Positions 45,611 to 53,280 of a stretch of 64,000 bases of DNA are shown in pieces. The notes beneath the pieces are model-generated. The model made no database searches. It was not told where the DNA came from and was given only the letters and a program-made list of their open reading frames with translations. Every line of letters starts with the position of its first letter. Position 1 is the stretch's first letter. Both the position numbers and the translations under genes were made by a program. This DNA is from Desulfocicer sp963675955 (GTDB lineage: Bacteria; Desulfobacterota; Desulfobacteria; Desulfobacterales; Desulfobacteraceae): positions 124,001 through 188,000 of the forward strand of contig CAXXVR010000008.1 in the NCBI GenBank assembly GCA_963675955.2, given 5' to 3'.

Positions 45611-46645
45611 ATGTCAAAACAATTGTTAATTGATGCTTATAGAGGTAAGCGAACAGACTCAGCTCCCTGGGTTCCTTATTCAGGAATTCATTGTGCCTTT
45701 CTTATAAATGAGAAAGCTGATGATTTTTTAAAAACTCCTGAATTATTGGCAAAAGGTGTTGTGCACACCGCCAAGCAATACAAGGCAGACGGAATTCCGT
45801 TACTATTTGATCTTTCAGTGGAAGCCAGTTCTGTTGGTTGCGAATTGAAATGGTGGGAAGACAACGTTCCTTCCGTCTCAACACATCCCTGTTCTGACAA
45901 AACCCCTGAGCAGGCAGGGCTCACAATCCCCACAAAGGATTCGGGGCGATGGCCAACAGTGTACGAAGCTGCGAAACTTGCCAAACCCCAGCTTGACGAA
46001 CTGGATTGCGCCATGATGGGTCTTATCTGCGGACCATTGACCTTGGCCTCACATCTTGCCGGTGTTCGTATTTTCACCGATGTTTACAAAAATCCAGAAT
46101 TTGCCCAGGAAGTGCTCACGTATGCAGGTCTGGTATGTGAGGCGGCAGCAACATTTTATGTAGAAATGGGTTGTGAGATTATAGCTATTGTTGACCCAGT
46201 TGCATCCCAGATCAGAGATACCACCTTCCATGATTTTGTGACTCCCCATTGTCAACCTGCCATTAAAGTCATCCATGATGCTGACGTTACCTCCTCTTTC
46301 TTTATCTGCGGCGACTGCACCAAAGTAATGGATGAAGTCTGTAAACTCGGAACGCATGGGTTTGCCATTGACGAACAGTTGAATATGAACTTCATAAGGG
46401 ATAAGGCCAGAGAGTACGGCTTAGGTTTTGGCGGAAACCTGAAACTTACCCTTTCATTAAGCCTCGGCCTGATATCTCCGAGGGAAGATGCTATTGTCAG
46501 CCTTGCTGCCGGTGGGTCCCACGGGTATACGTTTGCCCCCGGCTGAGATCTCCCCTACGATGTTCCGGTGGAACATATGATGCAAGCCATTGATGCAAAA
46601 ACCTGGTTTGAAGAGACTTTCCCAAGATACCCTAAAGGATTATAA
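45611..46645 (+). CDS. UroD-family methyltransferase with in-frame UGA, probable selenocysteine (Sec312)
   Basis: Conventional translation stops at 46546, but the same frame continues for 32 sense codons to a TAA at 46643-46645, giving 344 residues, the same length as the paralogues at 26102 (336) and 39535 (349). The UGA stands in FAPG-U-DLPYDVPVEHM, exactly where the paralogues have PGC (VWPGCDIWPDV, CPGCGIAPNSP), the last metal-ligand Cys of MtaA/MtbA-type enzymes. A perfect hairpin follows the UGA (46560-46576). The first ligand His of HIC is Phe here (FFICGDC), with an extra Cys, so the metal site differs. It is likely a corrinoid:thiol-type methyltransferase; the substrate is unknown. 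A GAGGAG box precedes the ATG. Confidence 0.85.
46560..46576 (+). promoter_or_regulatory. Candidate bacterial SECIS hairpin behind UGA 46544
   Basis: ATGTTCC and GGAACAT pair perfectly around a GGT loop (46567-46569). The loop begins 20 bases after the UGA, within the distance known for bacterial SECIS elements, and has G in the first two positions as required by SelB-type recognition models. Confidence 0.7.
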
Positions 46646-46664
46646 TTTCATAGGAGGCTGACAC

Positions 46665-47060
46665 GTGGCTGATGATAAAATACAAGTAGATGTACTGACG
46701 CTTGACAGTGTTCAATGTGCAGCATGTGGCTACATGATGGAATCCATGGCAGCAATGCCCGAGGAAGTCCAGGAATTGATTGTATACAAGGAATGGTCTG
46801 TAAAAAATAAGACCGGTGTTGGCAAGTTCATGGAGCTGAAAGGAAAAGTGCTTCCGTCAATCGCCATTGAGGGGGATATTGTATTCCCAAGTATTATCCC
46901 CCAGTATGAAGAACTGATTGATGAAATGATAAAAAGAGCCAAAACTCCCGAGATTATAGCCAAATTAAAAACAGCTCGCGATAAGGGATTTCAGTTTGAT
47001 AAAGTAACTGAAAACCTTGCTAACGCAGGTGCCGGACAGAACACCCGAATTGACAGTTAA
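46665..47060 (+). CDS. Thioredoxin-fold protein with CAAC motif
   Basis: 131 residues: beta strand, then VQCAACGYMMESMAAMP with a redox CxxC (Cys18/Cys21), and the family cis-Pro region KVLPSIAIEGDIVFPSII. The GTG start has an AGGAGG box. It is the all-cysteine homologue of the UGA-containing protein at 47911 (QCAACGYM against Q-U-TACVYM). It starts 19 bases after the selenocysteine methyltransferase gene. It may reduce or methylate-relay that enzyme's partner (inference). Confidence 0.8.
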   Translation: MADDKIQVDVLTLDSVQCAACGYMMESMAAMPEEVQELIVYKEWSVKNKTGVGKFMELKGKVLPSIAIEGDIVFPSIIPQYEELIDEMIKRAKTPEIIAKLKTARDKGFQFDKVTENLANAGAGQNTRIDS

Positions 47061-47085
47061 CCACCTGTAAAGGTTTTAACATACG

Positions 47086-47119
47086 CAGAGGATTGTGACC
47101 TTACCGGTCCATTCCTCTG
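47086..47119 (+). other. Intercistronic nested hairpin
   Basis: CAGAGGA/TCCTCTG (47086-47092, 47113-47119) encloses GACC/GGTC (47097-47109). No U tract follows. It may regulate or process the message between the first and second thioredoxin-like genes. Confidence 0.4.
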
Positions 47120-47282
47120 TCTGCCTTGAGGCTCAACCGAGGATAACTGTCTTGGATGCCCTTAAAATCACTTGCTAAATAGGTAATGAAAAGTTTTCAA
47201 ATTATGGTTGTTTGATCAGAACTCTTACAGAGCTGTTCGCCAACAGTATTTGGAAATGGTGATGCCGGAGGATTATGGATGT

Positions 47283-47903
47283 ATGCAAAAAAAAATAAAC
47301 ATTGAGGTTATGTATAAAGCAGATTCCTGTCTTCCTTGTTTTTATATGGATGAAGCAGTCAGAGAAATAGTACCTCTCTATTCCGACAATGTGAATTACC
47401 AGCGCATTGATATAAAAACCCCAGCAGGAAAAAAAAGGTTCCTGGTATTATCAGTTTCTCTTTTTGGTGAAGAGGGAGTTTACAAGCACAAACGAATTGC
47501 GCCGATACCATCGCTGTTTATAAATGACGAACTTTTTTTTGATACCATACCGCCTCGGTATGAGCTTGAAGCTGCTATTAAGGAAGTGCTCGGAGCCAAT
47601 CTCCATCTTGAAGTCCTGCATGAAGGCACCCATTGAATTCCCTGTGTTTATATGGCCCGGGTGGTTGAATCTGTATTGGTTGATTTTGATAAAAACGTGT
47701 CGGTTGAGATAATTATCACCAAAACCATGGAAGGTGCCAGGCGATACCAGGAACTTGTCCGATCCCTGGGAAAACTGCTGCCAATACCTTCCATTATTAT
47801 CAACGGCAAACTTGCTTTTGAAACCACCCCGGGGGTGGAAGTGCTCAAAGCGCATTTGATTGCAAGACTTAATCATCAAGAACCGGGCGTTGAAGGAGGA
47901 TAG
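47283..47903 (+). CDS. Two-domain thioredoxin-like protein with in-frame UGA, probable selenocysteine (Sec118)
   Basis: Domain 1 has CLPCFYMDEAV (Cys16/Cys19) and cis-Pro APIPSLFINDELFF. The UGA at 47634-47636 is codon 118, and the frame continues as U-IPCVYMARVV with cis-Pro LPIPSIIINGKLAF, a second copy of the same domain, to a stop at 47901-47903. Without readthrough domain 2 would lack its active site. ATG 47283 has a GGAGGA box ten bases upstream; an open frame extends to 47208. The SECIS candidate here is weaker than in the neighbours (a G.U-rich stem with a CGGGT loop, about 47653-47667). 206 residues in total. Confidence 0.8.
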
Positions 47904-47910
47904 ACGATCC

Positions 47911-48198
47911 ATGGAGAAAGTCATTGTAGATGTTCTGCTAACTGATTTCAGGCAATGAACTGCCTGCGTCTATATGGCAGAATCGGTAAAGGTTTTACCG
48001 GAAAAGGTACAGAAACTTATGGAGGTTCATGAGTGGGATTTAAGAACCCTGGAAGGCGTGGAGCGATTTCGAGAAATTCAGGCAAAATCCCTGCCCAGCA
48101 TTGCCATGGAAGGATCCGTTGTCTATGCTTCGATCATTCCAGGTCAGGAGGAACTTGCCGGTGAAATCCAACGACATTACCAGGAAAAAAATAAATAA
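47911..48198 (+). CDS. Small thioredoxin-like selenoprotein, in-frame UGA at codon 16
   Basis: ATG 47911 follows AAGGAGG; the reading is MEKVIVDVLLTDFRQ-U-TACVYMAESVKVLP, then a cis-Pro segment KSLPSIAMEGSVVYASIIP, 95 residues in all. The UGA (47956-47958) aligns with the first Cys of CAAC in the 46665 protein, giving a UxxC redox motif. A perfect seven-pair hairpin with GGT loop follows at 47984-48000. It begins seven bases behind the two-domain gene, so the genes are surely co-transcribed. Confidence 0.85.
47984..48000 (+). promoter_or_regulatory. Candidate bacterial SECIS hairpin behind UGA 47956
   Basis: CGGTAAA and TTTACCG pair perfectly around a GGT loop (47991-47993), the same loop as in the methyltransferase hairpin at 46560-46576. 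The loop starts 32 bases after the UGA, inside the usual bacterial range. Confidence 0.7.
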
Positions 48199-48221
48199 TT
48201 TTATTGACAAAGGAAGGACTG

Positions 48222-48473
48222 ATGAAAATCAAAATTCTTGGGACGGGGTGTGAAAACTGCGATGCGCTGTACAATAATGTTATAGGAGCATTGAATACAA
48301 CCGGCCTTGCAAACACGGCCCAACTCGAAAAAACAGGAGACATCGATTATTTTATGAAAATGGGGCTGTTTACGACCCCTGGCCTTGTCATTGATGGGGA
48401 GTTGATTTCTGCGGGCCAGGTGTTGAGCGAAGAACGAGTGATTGAGGTCATTAGGTCCAAAGAAAAGAAATAA
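48222..48473 (+). CDS. Small redox-active disulfide protein (thioredoxin-like, CENC)
   Basis: 83 residues, MKIKILGTGCENCDALYNNV (CxxC at 10-13) and cis-Pro LFTTPGLVIDGEL, the pattern of 'redox-active disulfide protein 2' glutaredoxin-like proteins. ATG 48222 follows AAAGGAAGG. Last of the four tandem thioredoxin-fold genes (five domains). Confidence 0.88.
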   Translation: MKIKILGTGCENCDALYNNVIGALNTTGLANTAQLEKTGDIDYFMKMGLFTTPGLVIDGELISAGQVLSEERVIEVIRSKEKK

Positions 48474-48659
48474 CCATGAACGATTGAGGATGAACTTCAT
48501 TTGCGGTAAACATTCGGCCAACACCTCTTCTTTATCTGTTTTGCCCTGTCCACATTATTAATGTGCACAACACAGTTCCAAGAAAACGAATATGGAACAC
48601 GGACCAAACATTTACATTACCCATCCGAATATTTACCATTTACGAGGAGCGCAATCCAT

Positions 48660-49673
48660 ATGAGCACTGCAACAAACGTTATTCTCATCACAGGGTTTCT
48701 CGGAAGCGGTAAAACAACGTTTCTTAACCGGATCATAAAAACCTTTCCTGATGATCAGAAACTCATGATCCTTATGAATGAATTCGGTGAAATAGGCCTG
48801 GACGGTACACTGATCGAAGGAGAAGACATTGATATTCTGGAAATCAGCAAAGGCTCAATCTTCTGTGTATGTGTCAAAACTGATTTTATACGGTCACTGA
48901 ACGAAATTGCACAAACCATAAAACCCGATGTTTTAATTGTGGAATCTACTGGGGTTGCGAATCCATCGGATTTAAAAAAAGACCTGAATCTGTCGATTTT
49001 CAATGATCGTTTTCACATGAAAGAACAGATCTGCATCATTGATGCTGAAAGCTTTGAAGATACTTATGAAGCTTTTATTTCCGTTGAAAAACAGATTGAA
49101 TCTTCAACCCTGTTCGTGATCAATAAAGTCGATCTTGTTCCGGATGACACAATCTTCAGAATAAAGGCGATTATCGCAAAGCACCACCCATCACCTGAAT
49201 TTTATGAGGCCATCTATGCCAATATTCCCATGGAAAAATTATTTACCAGGCAGGCGGAAACCTTGGAGTGCACGGATGGGCCTGTGTTATCCTCAGACGA
49301 ACTTGAGACTGCCATTGAAAAACTTTTAGAGAGTCCAGATACCAATACAACTCCTCCCGACAGACTGATGTCTGCCATCTATTCCTGGACAGGAACCGAT
49401 ATCCAGTCGTTTAAAGCCCTAGCCAAACTGTTTCCCAAAAAACTGGTAAGGTCCAAGGGTTTTTTGAGCCAGGGAACAACCATTTACCTGTTTAACTTAG
49501 TCATGTCAAGGCACACCATTGAGGTTTACACGTCTTCAAAAGACTGTACTCCGTTGATCAATCGTGTCGTGTTTATTGGGCCACCGGAGGTAATCAAAGA
49601 GCTTGAGGTGTTCAGCTTAGATCATCCTGAATTGTCAAAACAATCGATTTTTGATCCCATGCTCAACAATTAA
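48660..49673 (+). CDS. CobW-type G3E GTPase, second copy, with altered metal motif
   Basis: 337 residues: P-loop ITGFLGSGKTTFLNRI, LMNEFGEIGLDG, NKVDLV and a CobW C-terminal domain. The usual metal motif CxCC (GCICC in the copy at 10359) reads GSIFCVC here, so one cysteine pattern is changed. ATG 48660 has a GAGGAG box. Placed directly behind the selenoprotein genes it may load zinc or cobalt into the methyltransferases or corrinoid (inference). Confidence 0.83.
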   Translation: MSTATNVILITGFLGSGKTTFLNRIIKTFPDDQKLMILMNEFGEIGLDGTLIEGEDIDILEISKGSIFCVCVKTDFIRSLNEIAQTIKPDVLIVESTGVANPSDLKKDLNLSIFNDRFHMKEQICIIDAESFEDTYEAFISVEKQIESSTLFVINKVDLVPDDTIFRIKAIIAKHHPSPEFYEAIYANIPMEKLFTRQAETLECTDGPVLSSDELETAIEKLLESPDTNTTPPDRLMSAIYSWTGTDIQSFKALAKLFPKKLVRSKGFLSQGTTIYLFNLVMSRHTIEVYTSSKDCTPLINRVVFIGPPEVIKELEVFSLDHPELSKQSIFDPMLNN

Positions 49674-49840
49674 AAGCATGGAAGACTCCCCCAGAACCGT
49701 GATGCAATGCCATTGACATTATTTTCGCGATAGGATACGTATTTAAATGTTCACCGACCACATTAAAAAAAGTCTATTAAGTCTGGGATGTCGTATCAAT
49801 TCACATGATGCTGCACACAAAAATATTAGGAGGAAAAATC

Positions 49841-50446
49841 ATGCATAGAAAAATCATTGGCGTTTCCTGCAGCCCCAGGTCAGGCCAGTCAACACATTTT
49901 GCAATTAAGACATGTCTTGAAACCATTGAAACTGAATTTGACAACATTTCCACCCACCTCATTGATCTTGGAAAATTAACAATTCATGGATGTGTTGCCT
50001 GCGGCAAATGTGTAAAAGAGCCTGTCTGTTCACAAAAAGACGACTTTGATCAGATTCTACCCCTTTTATCAGATCCTGACGTTGCAGGGTTGATCATTGC
50101 CACACCGGTTTATTTCGGTTCCATGACATCTCAGGGCAAGGCATTCTTGGATCGCCTGGTTTTGCTTCGTCGTAATGGGGGGCTTCTGAAAAACAAGATT
50201 GGGGGTGTCATCACTGTGGGTGGTTTCAGGAACGGTGGACAGGAGACAACTATCCACACGGTTCATGCTGCCATGCTCATCCAGGACATGATCCTTGTCG
50301 GCGATGGAAACACCACCTTTCATTTTGGAGGAACACTATGGAGCGGGCATCCAGATGGCTATGAAAAAGATACTTTTGGCATGGATACGGTGAAAAATCT
50401 TGGCCGACGTGTCGCCACCGTCACTGGCATGATCAACCGTTGTTAA
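49841..50446 (+). CDS. Flavodoxin-fold iron-sulfur flavoprotein (NADPH-dependent FMN reductase family)
   Basis: 201 residues: FMN-binding IIGVSCSPRSGQSTHFAIK, followed by a cluster-type CVACGKCVKEPVCSQKDDF and the flavin-loop ATPVYFGSMTSQGKAFLDRL. Iron-sulfur flavoproteins of this build transfer electrons in anaerobes. The ATG follows AGGAGGAAAAATC. It may supply low-potential electrons to the corrinoid activator or the thioredoxin-like proteins (inference). Confidence 0.85.
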   Translation: MHRKIIGVSCSPRSGQSTHFAIKTCLETIETEFDNISTHLIDLGKLTIHGCVACGKCVKEPVCSQKDDFDQILPLLSDPDVAGLIIATPVYFGSMTSQGKAFLDRLVLLRRNGGLLKNKIGGVITVGGFRNGGQETTIHTVHAAMLIQDMILVGDGNTTFHFGGTLWSGHPDGYEKDTFGMDTVKNLGRRVATVTGMINRC

Positions 50447-50482
50447 TATTAAAACGGGCTCCCACGAGCTTTCTGAATTGAT

Positions 50483-51137
50483 TTAAAATATCATCGGGCA
50501 CATTGTTTTTCGTTCTTTGGCAGACCAATTCTTTCGTAGTCCTGCAACTGTGCCCAGATGCTCTACTGCATGGTAAAAATCAAGAAACTCGTAAACATTC
50601 TCCGGATTCGAACACAAATCATTAATCAGTCCGGGCACTCTATTCCATATCCAACGAGCACCGTCTGCAACAAATAAGGTTTTATCCGCTTTTTGAATAT
50701 GCAGGGATTCCAAATAGCCCTTCAATAAATGAAATATTCCATCGGGACCTTTGAAGCACCCATCAATAATGGGCTTGAAGCTCTTTTCCTGTTTTCCATG
50801 TGCATCAACAACATCTATGATTAAAAGCTTCGGCTCTCGCCAAGCACCATGATACCGGATCCTTCCTTAAAAGAACCCAGCAACGCGGCCCAAGAACTCA
50901 CCATAGAAGCTAAACCTGGTGTGCATCGATCATGAATTCCAAGAGGCATCAAACCGGCATATACGCCTTTATACTTTTTCCCATTGCGACGATCACGGAC
51001 CCGTCGATAGTAACGGGCTCGAACCAGTATAATGTCACCACCACTACTCTGAATCCGGACAGTTTCAAACCCTTCATTTTTTATTCTTACTTCATCAAAA
51101 GACAGAATCTTTTAACCGGAAAAATGGGAATGTGCCC
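50483..51137 (-). pseudogene. Degenerate IS transposase (ISKra4-like) with one terminal end
   Basis: Minus-strand coding is broken into at least two frames: an upstream part (GGDIILVRARYYRR, KKYKGVYAGLMPLGIHDRC) and, after a shift near 50850, REPKLLIIDVVDAHGKQEKS, then IQKADKTLFVADGARWIWN and FLDFYHAVEHL, a DDE-type core. The chain ends early at 50483. At 51126-51137 GGGAATGTGCCC marks the element's end; the adjoining 40 bases match the MITE-like copy at 32930-33060. The family call is tentative. The stretch 51138-51364 holds nothing else visible. Confidence 0.6.
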
Positions 51138-51364
51138 GTTCAATAAAATTTTGAGGGCTTAATTAAAAATTCAAATTTAATCTGGAAAAATATGCTATTC
51201 TGACAAAGAAGGAATATGAATCATTTAAGCAATATGATTCGTAAGTTTGATGCCCACTGTCTCTTGCAATGACCAGTGGCATGAATAGATAAGTAAATAT
51301 TTTTTGAGGATAGAAAGGATAGATAAGAATCTAAGATAACTTCATGAATTAAAGGAGAGTTGAA

Positions 51365-51883
51365 TTGATTAAAGGATACATTCAAATTTATACCGGCAAT
51401 GGCAAAGGAAAAACAACATGTGCACTGGGCCTTGCAATCAGGGCCATGGGAGCTGGAAATAAAGTTTTTATTGGGCAATTTTTAAAATCTGGAAAATATT
51501 CTGAAATCAATTCCTTGAGAAAATTTCCAGACCAGTTGATTCTGGAACATTATGGCCTTGGAAGATTTGTAGAAGGCAAACCGACTGAAGAAGACATCAC
51601 AGCTGGTATTCAAGGGTACCATAGAATATCTGAAATCATAAAAAAAGGGAAACATGACCTTATCATTATAGATGAGGGAAATGTAGCCGTGAAGTATGGC
51701 ATTATAAGCGAACAGCAATTATTGGATCTTTTCGATATGAAACCGGATCATGTTGAAATTGTGGTTACAGGAAGAGGTGCTACAGAGGCCGTCATTGAAC
51801 GTGCGGATTTAGTCATAGAGATGAAGGAAATAAAGCATTATTTTAAGCAGGGAGTCGAAGCGAGGGTTGGAATTGAGAAATGA
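51365..51883 (+). CDS. cobO: Cob(I)alamin adenosyltransferase, CobO/BtuR type
   Basis: 172 residues with the ATP-binding TGNGKGKTTCALGLAIRAMGAG, VFIGQFLKSGKYSE and DLIIIDEGNVAVKYGI, VEIVVTGRG. The enzyme adenosylates cobalamin or precursors in the cytoplasm. The TTG start follows AAAGGAGAG. Its presence near the corrinoid proteins fits local supply of cobamide cofactor. Confidence 0.88.
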   Translation: MIKGYIQIYTGNGKGKTTCALGLAIRAMGAGNKVFIGQFLKSGKYSEINSLRKFPDQLILEHYGLGRFVEGKPTEEDITAGIQGYHRISEIIKKGKHDLIIIDEGNVAVKYGIISEQQLLDLFDMKPDHVEIVVTGRGATEAVIERADLVIEMKEIKHYFKQGVEARVGIEK

Positions 51884-52123
51884 TGAGTAAATGCGGGATC
51901 TGAAAATTCATGGAAACTAGTTTGAGTGACGCATGCTTGCCAAAAGGGCACGGTTGATCTGATGGCATCTTCCAAATTATTTTGACCATCTTAACTTTTT
52001 CTGATTTTTTATTTAAATTCAGCTTGATGATCTATTAATTAAATTTAGAATTGTATTGTTATAGCCTTCATGTAGTTTATTTGCTAATTCTGAGGCTTCC
52101 ATGCAAAAAAATATGAGGATCCA

Positions 52124-52597
52124 ATGAACAGAGAACCCACAGCCCCCCCCGTGGAAACGTGGGAATTTTTTTCCGCCTGTATCCATTATCTGGGAAAGGC
52201 AACCTTGACATCCCTGTTCCAAAGGGGAGCGCGACAGATAGAAAGGTGGTCTGCAGATCCAAAAACATCGGGCAGTCAGAGAAATCCCATTGACAGGTAT
52301 GAGCAGCTTTTGAAGGAACTCATGGAGAAAAACCAGTTGGATATGGCCCGTTCTGTAGTGGGAAGGCAAGCCCACCTTGTGGGCTGTGAACTGGTGGAAA
52401 AAGAAATGCCACGCCCGGACAAGGAAAGTCTTGAGCTTGAGATTATTGATGATTTGCCGATCAAAAATGATTATGACAGGATTCTCCTTGATCCGAATGC
52501 CACCCAGGGCCAGTGCCGGATGGCCATGGAGGCGTTTATTCGGGAGCTAAAGGAAAATTATGTCAAAAAATGCCAGGACAATAACTGGACACCCTGA
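52124..52597 (+). CDS. Hypothetical protein
   Basis: 157 residues, mostly helical, with charged stretches and no signal peptide or membrane helix. TSLFQRGARQIERWSADPKT looks like a short DNA- or RNA-binding-type helix pair, but I recognise no family. A GGATCC-rich upstream region gives only a weak ribosome site. It overlaps the tag gene by 38 bases. Confidence 0.5.
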   Translation: MNREPTAPPVETWEFFSACIHYLGKATLTSLFQRGARQIERWSADPKTSGSQRNPIDRYEQLLKELMEKNQLDMARSVVGRQAHLVGCELVEKEMPRPDKESLELEIIDDLPIKNDYDRILLDPNATQGQCRMAMEAFIRELKENYVKKCQDNNWTP

Positions 52598-53195
52598 TCC
52601 ATCCATGAGGAAAAGATGCAAATGGTGTGGAACAGATCCTTTATATATGGCTTACCATGATGAAGAATGGGGTGTTCCAGTTCATGATGATGGGCTGTTG
52701 TTTGAATTTCTTATTCTGGAAGGTGCCCAGGCCGGTCTGAGCTGGCTGACAATCCTTAGGAAACGAGAAAATTACAGAAAGGCTTTTAACGCCTTTGATT
52801 GCCATAAAATTGCCAGATACTCCCAGGACGACATCAACCGTCTTTTAACAGATTCAGGCATTGTGCGCAATCAGCTCAAGATTAAATCGGCTATTGGAAA
52901 TGCACAGGGTGTCATTGATATCCAGGAGAAATTCGGGTCATTGGATGCATATATCTGGCGTTATGTTGAGGGTATTCCCATACAAAATCAATGGAAAAGC
53001 ATGGCTGAAGTTCCGGCAAAAACCAAAATATCTGAAATGATGAGCAAGGATTTTAAAAAACGTGGATTCAACTTTGTCGGCCCAACGATCTGCTATGCAT
53101 TCATGCAGGCTGTTGGTATGGTAAACGATCATACAACCGATTGCTTTCGGCATGGAAAAGTCAAGGCACTTGCCCGGAGTACTGGATCAAGTTAA
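52560..53195 (+). CDS. tag: DNA-3-methyladenine glycosylase I
   Basis: 211 residues of the Tag family: RCKWCGTDPLYMAYHDEEWGVP at the start, LIEGAQAGLSW-type motif (LEGAQAGLSWLTILRKRENYR), and NFVGPTICYAFMQAVGMVNDH with the C-terminal His/Cys zinc-type region (DCFRH). It removes 3-methyladenine from DNA. ATG 52560 has an AAAGGAAAAT box; ATG 52605 is the alternative and closer to typical length (196). Confidence 0.93.
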   Translation: MSKNARTITGHPDPSMRKRCKWCGTDPLYMAYHDEEWGVPVHDDGLLFEFLILEGAQAGLSWLTILRKRENYRKAFNAFDCHKIARYSQDDINRLLTDSGIVRNQLKIKSAIGNAQGVIDIQEKFGSLDAYIWRYVEGIPIQNQWKSMAEVPAKTKISEMMSKDFKKRGFNFVGPTICYAFMQAVGMVNDHTTDCFRHGKVKALARSTGSS

Positions 53196-53280
53196 AATCA
53201 TACCAAAAACGATTTTTCACCCAAATTTTAAATAACACTACTTTGAATAATTTTGATTTCAGGAGCAAAAAACAGCAAAA

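Noticed and set aside
47652..47903. A separate gene starting at ATG 47652
   Set aside because: It has no ribosome-binding site and would start in the middle of the thioredoxin active site; the same frame is open on both sides of the UGA at 47634.
47974..48198. A separate gene starting at ATG 47974
   Set aside because: No ribosome-binding site, and the N-terminal strand and active site of the family lie upstream in frame behind a good start at 47911.
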